Numbered from the stretch's first letter, positions 15,264 through 23,002 are shown. The stretch: DNA of 23,994 nt from JAGPKI01 sp052034135 (GCA_052034135.1 JBPOJC010000086.1:1-23994); one strand, 5' to 3'. A program made the numbers and translations. The notes: generated by a model from the sequence alone, not told the origin.

Positions 15264-17387
15264 ATGGATAAAGAATATAATATTGAAAGAGAAATCGAAG
15301 GTGTAAAATACTCATTTAATATAGGCAAGTTAGCAAACCAGGCAAGCGGAGCAGTATTAGCAAGAGCCGGCGAAACAGTTGTTTTGTCAGTCGTGACAAT
15401 GTCTAAAGAAATTAACGAGGAGACTGACTTCTTCCCTTTAACTGTTGATTATATGGAAAGGATGTACGCTGCTGGTAAAATTCCTGGTGGTTTCTTTAAA
15501 AGAGGCGGCAAGTCATCAGATTATGTAATTTTAAAGTCTCGTCTTATTGACAGGTCTATAAGACCTCTTTTCCCGAAGCACATGAAGAATGAAGTACAGG
15601 TTATCTGCTATGTTCTCTCTGCAGATAACGAGAATCAACCAGATATCTTAGCTATAAATGCAACATCTCTTGCTTTGTGTATTTCTGAAATACCTTTCAA
15701 TGGACCTGTATCTGCAGTGAGAATTGGCAGAGTAGACGATAAATTTATTACTAATTCTTCTTTCACCGTTGAAGATGAAACGTTGCTCGATCTTGTGGTT
15801 GCAAGAACAAGAAAATCGATAGTAATGGTTGAGGCAGGAGCAAATGAGATTCCTCTCGATTTGATGGTTGAAGCATTTTCTTATGCAGATTCAAAAAATG
15901 ATGAATTTCTGAATTTTCATGAGGAAATACTTTCTCAGCTACCTTTAAAAGAAAAGATTGTCATCCAAGAACCAATCTTAATGGATGACATAAAAAAAGC
16001 TACTGAGGATTATCTCATAGATAAAATTGAAAATGCTCTATTTAATCCAGTAAAGCAACAGAGAGAAAATGCAGTAGAAAATCTAAAGCAAGATTTGCAT
16101 TTAGAGTTAGATCCCTTATTCCCAGAGAGGATTGGAGAAATCGATCTTGCCTTTGATAAATTTGTTTATGACTATGTAAGAAGAAAAATTGTCCTTGAAA
16201 ACAAAAGACCAGACGGAAGAGCAGTTGACGAAATAAGACCAATCAGTATAGAGGTTGGCCTTTTACCGAGAGTACATGGTTCAGGTTTGTTTAAGAGAGG
16301 ACAAACTCAGGTTTTAACTCTTGTTACTCTTGGAGCAAAAGGTGAGGGTCAGCTTGTTGAAGGATTACTTGAAGAAGAGTTCAAGCATTATATGCATTAC
16401 TACAATTTTCCACCTTTCAGTGTAGGTGAAGTAAGACCTTTGAGAGGTCCCGGAAGAAGAGAAGTAGGGCATGGAGCACTTGCAGAGCGAGCACTTCTTC
16501 CTGTTGTTCCAACTGAAGATGAGTTTCCATATACGATTCATGTTGTGTCTGAAGTTTTGGAATCTAATGGTTCAAGCTCTATGGCTTCAGTTTGCGGAAG
16601 CACATTAGCTCTTATGGATGCTGGCATTCCAATTAAAGCGCCAGTTGCTGGTATTGCCATGGGTCTTATAACTAATGAAGATACCTATAAAATTCTAACT
16701 GATATACAAGGAGTTGAGGATGCCACTGGGGAGATGGACTTTAAGGTTGCTGGAACCACTGAAGGTATTACTGCCTTACAAATGGATGTCAAAACAGAAA
16801 AAGTAAACCTTCAAATAATAAGAGAGGGATTAGAGAAGGCATCAAAAGCATATCTATTTATCCTCGATAAAATTAAGGAAGTGATTCCAGCCCCAAGGCA
16901 AAACCTTTCTAAATATGCTCCCAGAATGGAGATAATGAAGATAAATCCAGAAAAAATTGGTGAACTGATAGGACCACAGGGTAAGGTAATCAAGAAAATA
17001 ATTGAAGATACAGGAGCTAAGATTGATATCGAGCCCGATGGGAAAGTTTTTATTTCTGCACCAAACGAAGCAAGCATTAATGCAGCATTAGATGCCATAA
17101 AAGATATTACAGAAGATATAGAAATTGGCCATATCTATAAAGGTAAAATCATCAATATAAGAGATTATGGAGCATTTATTGAGCTTAAGAAAGGAAAAGA
17201 AGGACTTCTTCACATTTCTCAAATTTCTTATAAAAGAATACCTTCGGTTGAAAGCATCTTAAAAGTTGGGCAGGAAGTAACAGTTAAGGTTATAGGAATT
17301 GATGATCTCGGAAGAATAAGCTTAACAATGAAAGGGCTTTCTGAGACAGAAAATAACGAAAATAACGAAAATAATAAAGAGGAATGA
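15264..17387 (+). CDS. pnp: Polyribonucleotide nucleotidyltransferase (PNPase)
   Basis: A phosphorolytic 3'-5' exoribonuclease forming a trimeric ring in the cytosol. The 707 residues are the usual length. Two RNase PH-like halves are visible: the first with GGFFKRGGKSSDY and SRLIDRSIRPLFPKH, the second from about 318 with ENKRPDGRAVDEIRPI, HGSGLFKRGQTQVL, RGPGRREVGHGALAERAL and the catalytic region GEMDFKVAGTTEGITALQMD (about 489-508). A KH domain (about 554-612; ELIGPQGKVIKKIIEDTGAK) and an S1 domain (about 618-690; YKGKIINIRDYGAFIELKKG, GLLHISQIS) follow. A short Asn/Glu tail (ENNENNENNKEE) closes the protein. Its stop overlaps the next gene by four bases (ATGA). Confidence 0.98.
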   Translation: MDKEYNIEREIEGVKYSFNIGKLANQASGAVLARAGETVVLSVVTMSKEINEETDFFPLTVDYMERMYAAGKIPGGFFKRGGKSSDYVILKSRLIDRSIRPLFPKHMKNEVQVICYVLSADNENQPDILAINATSLALCISEIPFNGPVSAVRIGRVDDKFITNSSFTVEDETLLDLVVARTRKSIVMVEAGANEIPLDLMVEAFSYADSKNDEFLNFHEEILSQLPLKEKIVIQEPILMDDIKKATEDYLIDKIENALFNPVKQQRENAVENLKQDLHLELDPLFPERIGEIDLAFDKFVYDYVRRKIVLENKRPDGRAVDEIRPISIEVGLLPRVHGSGLFKRGQTQVLTLVTLGAKGEGQLVEGLLEEEFKHYMHYYNFPPFSVGEVRPLRGPGRREVGHGALAERALLPVVPTEDEFPYTIHVVSEVLESNGSSSMASVCGSTLALMDAGIPIKAPVAGIAMGLITNEDTYKILTDIQGVEDATGEMDFKVAGTTEGITALQMDVKTEKVNLQIIREGLEKASKAYLFILDKIKEVIPAPRQNLSKYAPRMEIMKINPEKIGELIGPQGKVIKKIIEDTGAKIDIEPDGKVFISAPNEASINAALDAIKDITEDIEIGHIYKGKIINIRDYGAFIELKKGKEGLLHISQISYKRIPSVESILKVGQEVTVKVIGIDDLGRISLTMKGLSETENNENNENNKEE

Positions 17388-17968
17388 TTGAAAGGACAGA
17401 AGATTCGTGGAAAGAGGAAATTTTTAAACGAATCGTTGAAGAGATTTCCGTCTGCCAGAAATGCGAACTTTATAAGTCAAGAACTAATGCTGTTCCTGGG
17501 GAAGGAAACTTAAATACAAAATTAATACTCGTGGGCGAAGGTCCCGGATATAACGAAGATAAGCAGGGTAGACCATTTGTTGGCGAAGCAGGCAAGGTTT
17601 TATCTGATTTACTTACATCGATTGGTTTCAGCAGAGAGGATGTTTTTATAACAAATGCGGTAAAATGCAGACCACTCAGCAATAGAACTCCTAATATATC
17701 TGAAATTATGTCCTGTAAGCCATACCTTATATCTCAAATAGCTCTGATAGAACCAAAATTTATTCTGATTCTTGGTAATGCTGCGCTTGTCTCGCTATTA
17801 GGTGGTGGCTTTTCCATTAGCAAAGTCCGAGGTAAGCCAAAAGAGCAAGATGGTATAATATATCTTCCTACATATCACCCCGCTGCAGCTTTATATAGAA
17901 GAGAGATTATGGATATTATAAAGGAGGATTTTAAATTACTTAAATCATTAATGAATGGTGGAGAATAG
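17384..17968 (+). CDS. Family 4 uracil-DNA glycosylase (4Fe-4S)
   Basis: Removes uracil arising from cytosine deamination in DNA, starting base excision repair. The 194 residues fit the family (about 190-220). The four iron-sulfur cysteines are visible: C24 and C27 (CQKC), C95 in NAVKCRP and C111 in MSCKPYL. Motif 1 is GEGPGYNED (51-59), followed by GRPFVGEAGKVL, and motif 2 is YHPAA with H165. It starts at an ATG overlapping the pnp stop (ATGA), so it is probably coupled to pnp. Family 4 enzymes are frequent in thermophiles but also occur in mesophiles. The DnaE/phage SPO1 polymerase N-terminal domain-like group has a similar fold, but all four cysteines favour family 4 UDG. Confidence 0.93.
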   Translation: MIERTEDSWKEEIFKRIVEEISVCQKCELYKSRTNAVPGEGNLNTKLILVGEGPGYNEDKQGRPFVGEAGKVLSDLLTSIGFSREDVFITNAVKCRPLSNRTPNISEIMSCKPYLISQIALIEPKFILILGNAALVSLLGGGFSISKVRGKPKEQDGIIYLPTYHPAAALYRREIMDIIKEDFKLLKSLMNGGE

Positions 17969-17975
17969 TAAAAAT

Positions 17976-19619
17976 ATGAATATAAGAGTAGTTTTTTTAG
18001 GTGGAATTGACGAAATAGGAAAAAATATGACTCTTTTTGAGTTTGACGATGAAGCAATACTTGTAGATGCTGGTTTTAAATTCCCTGATGCTGAAATGCT
18101 CGGTGTTGATAAATTGATTCCTGATATTAGTTATATTCTTAAAATTAAGGACAAAATAAAGGGTATAATTCTTACTCATGGACACGCCGACCATATTGGT
18201 GCTATGAGGTACATAGTTGATAAATTAGATGTTCCAGTCTACGCAACGCCTTTAACCTTTGGTATTTTAAAATCAGATTTGCCAGCTTATCTTTCAAAAA
18301 AAATTAAGTTTAAAGAAGTTAAGCTTCCTTCAACTCACAGGATTGGCAATATCGACGTTGGATTTATAAGAGTAACTCATAGTATTCCTGATGGTTTTGC
18401 TGTAACTTTTAAAACTCCATATGGCTATATTGTACACTCTGGAGATTTTAAAATTGACCAAACACCAATCGACGATAAGCCGATCGATCTCCAAGGCTTG
18501 GCGTCTGTGGGAAGAGAGGGTGTTTTGCTTTATCTTGGAGATAGCACAAATGCCGACGAAGAGGGTTTTACTGGCTCTGAACGGATTGTTGGTGAGAAAT
18601 TAGAAGATATTATTCGAGCAGCACAAGGCAGAGTGCTTGTTGCAACATTTTCAACAAATCTTCATCGGGTTCAGCAGGTTCTTATGATTGCTAAAAAGTT
18701 AGGGAAGAAAGTTTTAATAGATGGTAAAAGCATCATAGAGGTTATTAATGTTTCATCAAAACTTGGATATGGTGGAGTGCCGGAGGGTTTAACAATAAAT
18801 TATGATAAACTTTCAAAGTATAAAGACAATGAAGTATTAATATTGACTACGGGCACACAGGGTGAACCTTTCTCTGGACTAACAAGGCTTGCGAATGAGT
18901 CTCACGAAATGCTAAAAATTAAAAAGGGGGATCTTGTAATAATATCTGCTGACCCTATACCAGGAAATGAAAGCCTTGTTAATAATGTGGTTAATGGGCT
19001 GTATAAGCTCGGGGCAGAAGTTATTTATAAAAGAGAGCACGTGCATGTATCAGGTCACGGAGCTATGGAAGACTTAAGGACTATGCTTAGTTTGTTAAAA
19101 CCGCGTTATTTTATTCCAATTCATGGCGAATATAGACAAATGTATTCTCACGTAAAGATTGCACTTTCAACAAATGTTGATTCCAAAAATGCTTTGATAG
19201 CAGAAAATGGGGCTGTTGTGTCGGTTAAACCAAATGAAATGAAAATTGTATCAAGAGTTCCAGCTGAGCCAACAATGATAGATGGAAAAATCGTTGGAGA
19301 TATAGAGTATTCAGTCCTGGATGAAAGAAGACGACTCTCTAAAGAAGGTGTAGTGAGTGCAGTCTTTTTGATAAGCAGGCAAAATAAAAAACTTATTATT
19401 GATCCAATAATAGGAACAAAAGGCTTTATATCACATAAGTTTTCAAGCAAAATTTTAAATGAAGCTAAAGCTGGCTCAAAAGAAATTGTTGAAAAATGGG
19501 CTCTCGAAAATAGTAGCAGGAGAGAACTTGAAAATACTCTTAGAAAGTTTCTTCAGGGTAAAATTCTCGAAGTTACGCATAGAAACCCAATAATTTTTGT
19601 TACTGTCCTTGAAGGATAG
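17976..19619 (+). CDS. rnj: Ribonuclease J
   Basis: A metallo-beta-lactamase/beta-CASP ribonuclease with endo- and 5'-3' exonuclease activity. It matures rRNA and degrades mRNA in bacteria lacking RNase E-led decay. The ATG at 17976 is chosen (547 residues): it gives the family start MNIRVVFLGGIDEIGKNM and has GGTGGAG upstream. An ATG at 17955 would add seven residues, overlap the UDG stop by 14 nt and lack an SD. The zinc motif HGHADH is at 68-73, with HSIPDGFA and VHSGDFK following. The beta-CASP region includes TFSTNLHR, TTGTQGEPFSGL and VHVSGHGA, then IPIHGEYRQMYSH. The C-terminal domain ends with REL..TLRKFLQGK and THRNPIIFVTVLEG. It is clustered with pnp, so both RNA-decay directions are encoded together. 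Confidence 0.95.
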   Translation: MNIRVVFLGGIDEIGKNMTLFEFDDEAILVDAGFKFPDAEMLGVDKLIPDISYILKIKDKIKGIILTHGHADHIGAMRYIVDKLDVPVYATPLTFGILKSDLPAYLSKKIKFKEVKLPSTHRIGNIDVGFIRVTHSIPDGFAVTFKTPYGYIVHSGDFKIDQTPIDDKPIDLQGLASVGREGVLLYLGDSTNADEEGFTGSERIVGEKLEDIIRAAQGRVLVATFSTNLHRVQQVLMIAKKLGKKVLIDGKSIIEVINVSSKLGYGGVPEGLTINYDKLSKYKDNEVLILTTGTQGEPFSGLTRLANESHEMLKIKKGDLVIISADPIPGNESLVNNVVNGLYKLGAEVIYKREHVHVSGHGAMEDLRTMLSLLKPRYFIPIHGEYRQMYSHVKIALSTNVDSKNALIAENGAVVSVKPNEMKIVSRVPAEPTMIDGKIVGDIEYSVLDERRRLSKEGVVSAVFLISRQNKKLIIDPIIGTKGFISHKFSSKILNEAKAGSKEIVEKWALENSSRRELENTLRKFLQGKILEVTHRNPIIFVTVLEG

Positions 19620-19620
19620 G

Positions 19621-20103
19621 ATGAGCGTAAAGGTCTTTGTGAGGGGCACTTTAATTGCTGCTCTTTATTTCACACTGACCTTTGCTCTCCAACCTATAAG
19701 TTATGGGCAGATTCAAATAAGAATTTCAGAGGTTTTAACTGTACTACCTTACTTTTTTCCTGAATCTATTTTAGGATTAACGATTGGTTGTATATTAGCC
19801 AATATATTCTCTCCGTTTGGTCCAATAGATGTTGTTTTTGGTGCATTATGCACTCTAATTGCTGCAATTTTAACTTATTCAGTAAGAAAAATAAATAAGC
19901 CTTATCTGGGGATTATCCCGCCGATTGTAATCAATGCTCTTGGAGTTGGATTGTATTTATCGATCTTAACAAATAGTCCGCCCTCTTTTGAAATTACTCG
20001 ATATCTTTTCTTTAGCTTGACAATTGCAATCGGAGAAGCTATATCTGTAGGTATTGGAGGTTCTATAATTATTACTTACCTTCTAAAGAGGAAAAAAGCT
20101 TAG
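19621..20103 (+). CDS. queT: QueT-family queuosine-precursor transporter (ECF S component type)
   Basis: A 160-residue membrane protein with about five or six hydrophobic segments. The family signature is clear: QIQIRISEVLTVLPYF (residues about 27-42), FPESILGLTIGCILANIF, and SPFGPIDVVFGALCTLIAA. QueT proteins are predicted to take up preQ0/preQ1 or queuine-type precursors with an energy-coupling module encoded elsewhere; substrate is inferred from the family only. The ATG at 19621 is preferred over a TTG at 19597 because AAGGA precedes it at normal distance and the TTG would overlap rnj by 23 nt. It starts one base after the rnj stop and ends 3 nt before the next gene. No preQ1 riboswitch is seen; it is carried within the operon. 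Confidence 0.85.
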   Translation: MSVKVFVRGTLIAALYFTLTFALQPISYGQIQIRISEVLTVLPYFFPESILGLTIGCILANIFSPFGPIDVVFGALCTLIAAILTYSVRKINKPYLGIIPPIVINALGVGLYLSILTNSPPSFEITRYLFFSLTIAIGEAISVGIGGSIIITYLLKRKKA

Positions 20104-20106
20104 TCT

Positions 20107-20919
20107 ATGGTAGTAGGAATTGCACAAATTGAACCGATCTTTGGAGATCTTAAGAGGAATATTGAAAAACATCTTTCCTATATTAAGCTTGCCAGGGAGA
20201 ATGGTGCAGATTTAATTATTTTTCCTGAAATGTCTTTAACGGGTTATTACCTTAAAGATCTTGTTCCTGAGCTTGCAATTGGACCAGACTTATCTCTATT
20301 AAAGCCCATATTTTTAGCCTCAAAAGATATTGATATAGTTATCTCATTTCCTGAGAGGGATGAAGCTTTCAATTATTATATAACCTCGGCTTACCTTAAG
20401 AACGAAAATATTATTAATTTACACAGGAAGGTATATCCTCCAATTAATGGAATGTTTGACGATTTGAAGGATTTTAAGCGAGGAGAAACTTTTAGTGTTT
20501 TCTCAAATGACGCCTTAAACTGTGGTATGCTTATATGCAGAGATATGTGGCATGCTGAGGCTGTAACCAATTTAGCATTTAAGGGAGCAAAGTTTATTAT
20601 AGCCCCCTCTGCTGTACCCTTAAGATCAATTTCTCAAAGTGGTCCCTTAATAAAAGACTTTATTGAAAGATCTGTAAAATTTTATGCAGAACATTTCTCG
20701 CTCTATTTTGCATTTGTTAATAGAGTTGGATTTGAAGAGGGAGTTTGTTTTTACGGTGGAAGCACTGTTGCAAGCCCTTCTGGAGAAATAATTCTTTCAA
20801 TGAGCTTATTGGAACAGGAAATTAAGTTTTTTGAGCTGAATAAAAGAGAAATTGAGAGAAGAATCAATACATTGCCTCTTCAATTTGAGGAGAGAAGAGA
20901 TTTGCTAAAAGATGGATAA
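20107..20919 (+). CDS. Nitrilase-fold amidase, probable glutaminase partner of NadE
   Basis: A 270-residue carbon-nitrogen hydrolase. The catalytic Glu-Lys-Cys triad is visible: E41 in IIFPEMSLTGY, K108 in LHRKVYPP and C144 in GMLICRDMWHAE. The family normally hydrolyses amides or nitriles. Because the next gene, overlapping by 8 nt, is NAD synthetase without a glutaminase domain, the two look like the separated halves of a glutamine-dependent NAD synthetase, with this protein supplying ammonia from glutamine. That pairing is inferred from context. The CRDMW sequence differs from the CEDIW common in fused NadE glutaminase domains, so an independent amidase such as omega-amidase or carbamoylputrescine amidase remains possible. 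The start has AGGA upstream. Confidence 0.85.
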   Translation: MVVGIAQIEPIFGDLKRNIEKHLSYIKLARENGADLIIFPEMSLTGYYLKDLVPELAIGPDLSLLKPIFLASKDIDIVISFPERDEAFNYYITSAYLKNENIINLHRKVYPPINGMFDDLKDFKRGETFSVFSNDALNCGMLICRDMWHAEAVTNLAFKGAKFIIAPSAVPLRSISQSGPLIKDFIERSVKFYAEHFSLYFAFVNRVGFEEGVCFYGGSTVASPSGEIILSMSLLEQEIKFFELNKREIERRINTLPLQFEERRDLLKDG

Positions 20920-21739
20920 GGATAAGATTAGCCTAAAGCAAGACACTCAATTCGTTTTAAGGGTCATAACAAAGTTTATACAAGAAGAAGTTAATAAATA
21001 TGGTTTTAATGGTGGAGTGATAGCTTTATCGGGTGGGCTGGATTCCTCTGTTGTGTCAATGCTATCATATCAGGCACTCGATGGGAAAATAAGGCTTTTA
21101 TTTATGCCTTACGGAGAAAACAGTATTGCCTCTAAAGATGCTTCAAGTATTGCCTCTTTATTAAATCTTTCTCTTGAAACTTATAATTTGAAAGAAAATG
21201 CCGATAAAATTTTCTTAGAGCGGAAAATTGATGATAAATTAAGAAAAGGGAATATCCTTGCAAGGCTTCGAATGAGTATTCTGTTTGATGTGAGTGCGAG
21301 AGAAAAAGCCCTTGTTATAGGTGCCAGTAATAAGTCTGAACTTTTAATAGGTTATAGTACATGGTTTGGCGATAGTGCTGCTGGCATTCAACCAATTGGG
21401 GATCTATATAAAACTCAAGTTAGAGAGCTGGCTAAACTTGTGGGTGTACCTGATGAAATAATCAAAAAGCCTCCTTCTGCAGAATTATGGGAAGGGCAAA
21501 GCGACGAGAAAGAAATTGGAATAAGCTATAACGATCTCGATAAAATCCTCTATTTATATGTTGATAAGCGTTTTAACGAGGAAGAAATAATAAAAATGGG
21601 TTTTGAAGCCAAATTAGTAAGAAAAGTAATTCTTAGGACAAAGAAAGCCCTCTATAAGCTCAGAACCCCAGTTATTTGCAAGTTATCTGATAGAACTATA
21701 GGTATAGATTACCGCTATTCGAAAGAGGCTGGAATTTAA
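20912..21739 (+). CDS. nadE: NAD synthetase (synthetase domain only)
   Basis: Amidates nicotinate adenine dinucleotide to NAD with ATP. The 275 residues match the short ammonia-type NadE. The ATP pyrophosphatase loop SGGLDSS is at 40-46. GASNKSELLIGYSTWFGD (137-154) and the NaAD-binding segment PIGDLYKTQVRELAKLVGVP (161-180) follow, then KKPPSAELWEGQSDEKEIG (185-203). The ATG overlaps the amidase gene by 8 nt, implying translation coupling and a two-subunit glutamine-using complex. It is the last gene of the rpsO operon; a weak imperfect inverted repeat (about 21751-21769) follows but no clean terminator. Confidence 0.95.
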   Translation: MDKDKISLKQDTQFVLRVITKFIQEEVNKYGFNGGVIALSGGLDSSVVSMLSYQALDGKIRLLFMPYGENSIASKDASSIASLLNLSLETYNLKENADKIFLERKIDDKLRKGNILARLRMSILFDVSAREKALVIGASNKSELLIGYSTWFGDSAAGIQPIGDLYKTQVRELAKLVGVPDEIIKKPPSAELWEGQSDEKEIGISYNDLDKILYLYVDKRFNEEEIIKMGFEAKLVRKVILRTKKALYKLRTPVICKLSDRTIGIDYRYSKEAGI

Positions 21740-21757
21740 TTTATTAATAAGTCCTCT

Positions 21758-21796
21758 TTAAAAGGGTCTCATTTTGGCACTCCTGTAAATTATAAT
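21758..21796 (+). promoter_or_regulatory. Conserved motif plus -10 box before cas6 (copy 1)
   Basis: The block TTAAAAGGGTCTC followed by ATTTTGGCACT (21758-21781) recurs at 23953-23976 with one difference. TATAAT (21791-21796) lies 10 nt after GGCAC. At 17 nt upstream of TATAAT the bases are CTCATT, not a -35 consensus, so the conserved block probably holds an operator for a regulator, overlapping where -35 would be. SD TGGAGG precedes the cas6 ATG. Confidence 0.6.
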
Positions 21797-21812
21797 AATA
21801 AATGGAGGTTAA

Positions 21813-22895
21813 ATGAGAATTAAATTAACATATGAGAACTTAAATGGAGAACCTATCATTCTTCCTATGCATTATAATCATGTCGTACAGGCTCTTATTT
21901 ATAGAACATTTTCTCCACTTCTTGCTTCAAAGCTCCATAATCAAGGATATCCCTATGAAAAGAGAAAATTTAAGCTTTTCACCTTCTCAAGGATTTTAGA
22001 GAAGGGCAAAAAGGAAGCAAATGAAAAGCTTCTTTTTAAAAGAAGTATTTCATTTTATTTTTCATCGGCTATAGATGATATAGTCTGCGATCTGGGCGAA
22101 GGGTGCTTTAAAGGCATGGAGTTTTATCTTTTTGGACAAAAAGTATATGTTTCAAAGGTAGAAGTGCTTACTTTACCTGTTTTTGAAGATAAAATCTTAA
22201 TAAGAATGCTCGCACCATTAACAATATACTCAACTTTTGAGGATGGAAACGGAAATAAAAAAACCCATTATTATGCTCCGGGAGAAATAAATTTTTCGGA
22301 ACTTATTGAAATAAATGCTATAAAAAAGTTCTCTATAATTCAGACTGATTTAAAGTATGATAACTTGCAATTAAATGTTAAGCCGGTAAAAGTTTCCCCG
22401 GAGAGAAATCTTAAAGTTATCAGATTTAAAAATACTGCTATAGAAGGTTGGACTGGAATATATGAGCTCTCTGGCTCAAGAGAGCTCATTACTGTAACTT
22501 ATGAAGCTGGCTTGGGGGGTAAAAACCCCGAAGGCTTTGGTATGTGGGAAGTTTGGAATAATTCACTTCAAAATTTTCAGTCTCTTTGTGATTCAGACTC
22601 TTCTTGTGACTCTAACTCTCTTCGTCATTCCCGCGACTCACAACGACATTCCAGTGATTCTCTTCCGCGTTCATGCTCTCTTCCAGATTCCAGCAACTCC
22701 CTTCCGCATTTACACTGCCCACTTACGTGTTCCCACTCTCTTCAATATTCCAGTTCCCTTCCTCATTTCCGTGACTCTTTTTGTCATTCCAGCGACTCTC
22801 TTAGTCATTCCAGTGATTCTCTCCGTCATTCCAGTGATTCTCTCCGTCATTCCCGCGAAAGCGGGAATCCACTTTCTAAGGAATCATTACAGTGA
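21813..22895 (+). CDS. cas6: CRISPR-associated endoribonuclease Cas6 with repeat-derived C-terminal tail
   Basis: Cas6 cuts CRISPR precursor RNA within the repeat to make guide RNAs for type I or III systems. Residues 1-249 are the normal protein: N-terminal ferredoxin-like fold with HYNHVVQALIYRTFS, LHNQGYPYEKRKFKLFTFSR (41-60; candidate catalytic residues Y30, H42, K50/K52), SFYFSS, and the diagnostic glycine-rich loop GLGGKNPEGFGMWEV (233-247). From about 250 the frame runs on for about 110 residues of Ser/His/Asp/Arg-rich repeats (unit RHSSDSL) ending in RHSRESGNP, encoded by 18-21 bp tandem repeats and a 26-bp genomic palindrome. Its core base composition is AT-rich and the tail is C/T-rich, unlike its neighbours. 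The stop overlaps a small GTG ORF (GTGA). Catalytic residues are assigned by position, not proven. Confidence 0.92.
   Translation: MRIKLTYENLNGEPIILPMHYNHVVQALIYRTFSPLLASKLHNQGYPYEKRKFKLFTFSRILEKGKKEANEKLLFKRSISFYFSSAIDDIVCDLGEGCFKGMEFYLFGQKVYVSKVEVLTLPVFEDKILIRMLAPLTIYSTFEDGNGNKKTHYYAPGEINFSELIEINAIKKFSIIQTDLKYDNLQLNVKPVKVSPERNLKVIRFKNTAIEGWTGIYELSGSRELITVTYEAGLGGKNPEGFGMWEVWNNSLQNFQSLCDSDSSCDSNSLRHSRDSQRHSSDSLPRSCSLPDSSNSLPHLHCPLTCSHSLQYSSSLPHFRDSFCHSSDSLSHSSDSLRHSSDSLRHSRESGNPLSKESLQ
22462..22489 (+). repeat. Perfect 10-bp inverted repeat inside cas6
   Basis: ATGAGCTCTC (22462-22471), an 8-nt loop and GAGAGCTCAT (22480-22489) form a perfect stem in the coding region for residues about 217-226, just before the glycine-rich loop. 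It lacks a T-run, so it is not a terminator. Confidence 0.7.
22581..22844 (+). repeat. Tandem 18-21 bp repeat array encoding the Cas6 tail
   Basis: About 13 units. The clearest are 22782-22802, 22803-22823 and 22824-22844 (consensus CGTCATTCCAGTGATTCTCT plus C/T). Older units at 22623-22643, 22644-22664, 22683-22703, 22704-22724 and 22761-22781 are 21 bp; those at 22665-22682, 22725-22742 and 22743-22760 are 18 bp. All are multiples of three, so the frame stays open. Units are most alike at the 3' end and decay towards the 5' end, suggesting expansion from that side. Confidence 0.85.
22846..22871 (+). repeat. 26-bp palindromic dispersed element at the end of the Cas6 tail
   Basis: Identical over 26 bp to the reverse complement of 13926-13951. 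ATTCCCGC (22849-22856), GAAA and GCGGGAAT (22861-22868) form an 8-bp stem with a GAAA loop. It is translated in frame as SRESGNP. It starts with the same GTCATTCC as the tandem units, so the tandem array probably grew from a part of this element. Confidence 0.9.
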
Positions 22896-23002
22896 ATAAC
22901 GAACTTAACAAACTTAAAAACCTATTCTGGGAGTATGATTTCACCGATATTCTTAAGAATTTAAGTAATATTGTGGTAATCGAGAGAGTATTTAAAAATT
23001 GA
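22892..23002 (+). CDS. Small 36-residue protein between cas6 and the WYL gene
   Basis: GTG at 22892 with a good SD (AAGGA, 22878-22882, 9 nt upstream) opens 36 codons ending in TGA at 23000. Its first codon overlaps the cas6 stop (GTGA) and its stop overlaps the TTG start of the WYL gene (TTGA). The middle, LFWEYDFTDI followed by VVIERVFKN, resembles the N-terminal part of a short widespread hypothetical family with FWDvDF and viERVLeyGd signatures (DUF6922-like, from memory), whose members are often longer and lie before other genes. It could be a functional leader peptide or antitoxin-like protein, or a truncated remnant retained because it couples translation to the regulator. Confidence 0.5.
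   Translation: MNNELNKLKNLFWEYDFTDILKNLSNIVVIERVFKN

Noticed and set aside
19560..19621. preQ1 riboswitch before the QueT-like gene
   Set aside because: The gene starts one base after the rnj stop, and the preceding sequence is coding with no preQ1-type hairpin and tail.
21775..21796. Sigma54 promoter at TTGGCAC before cas6
   Set aside because: GGCAC is present but the second box (TTGCW after about 5 nt) is missing in both copies of the motif; TATAAT is a better match.
22581..22871. Tandem repeats in the cas6 tail as a CRISPR array
   Set aside because: Units are 18-21 bp, directly adjacent and degenerate, with no unique spacers of 30-40 bp. They are simple tandem repeats.
22501..22899. 132-codon ORF in the second frame of the cas6 tail
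   Set aside because: It is the tandem repeat read in another frame (VIPAKAGIH type), a common artefact of such repeats.
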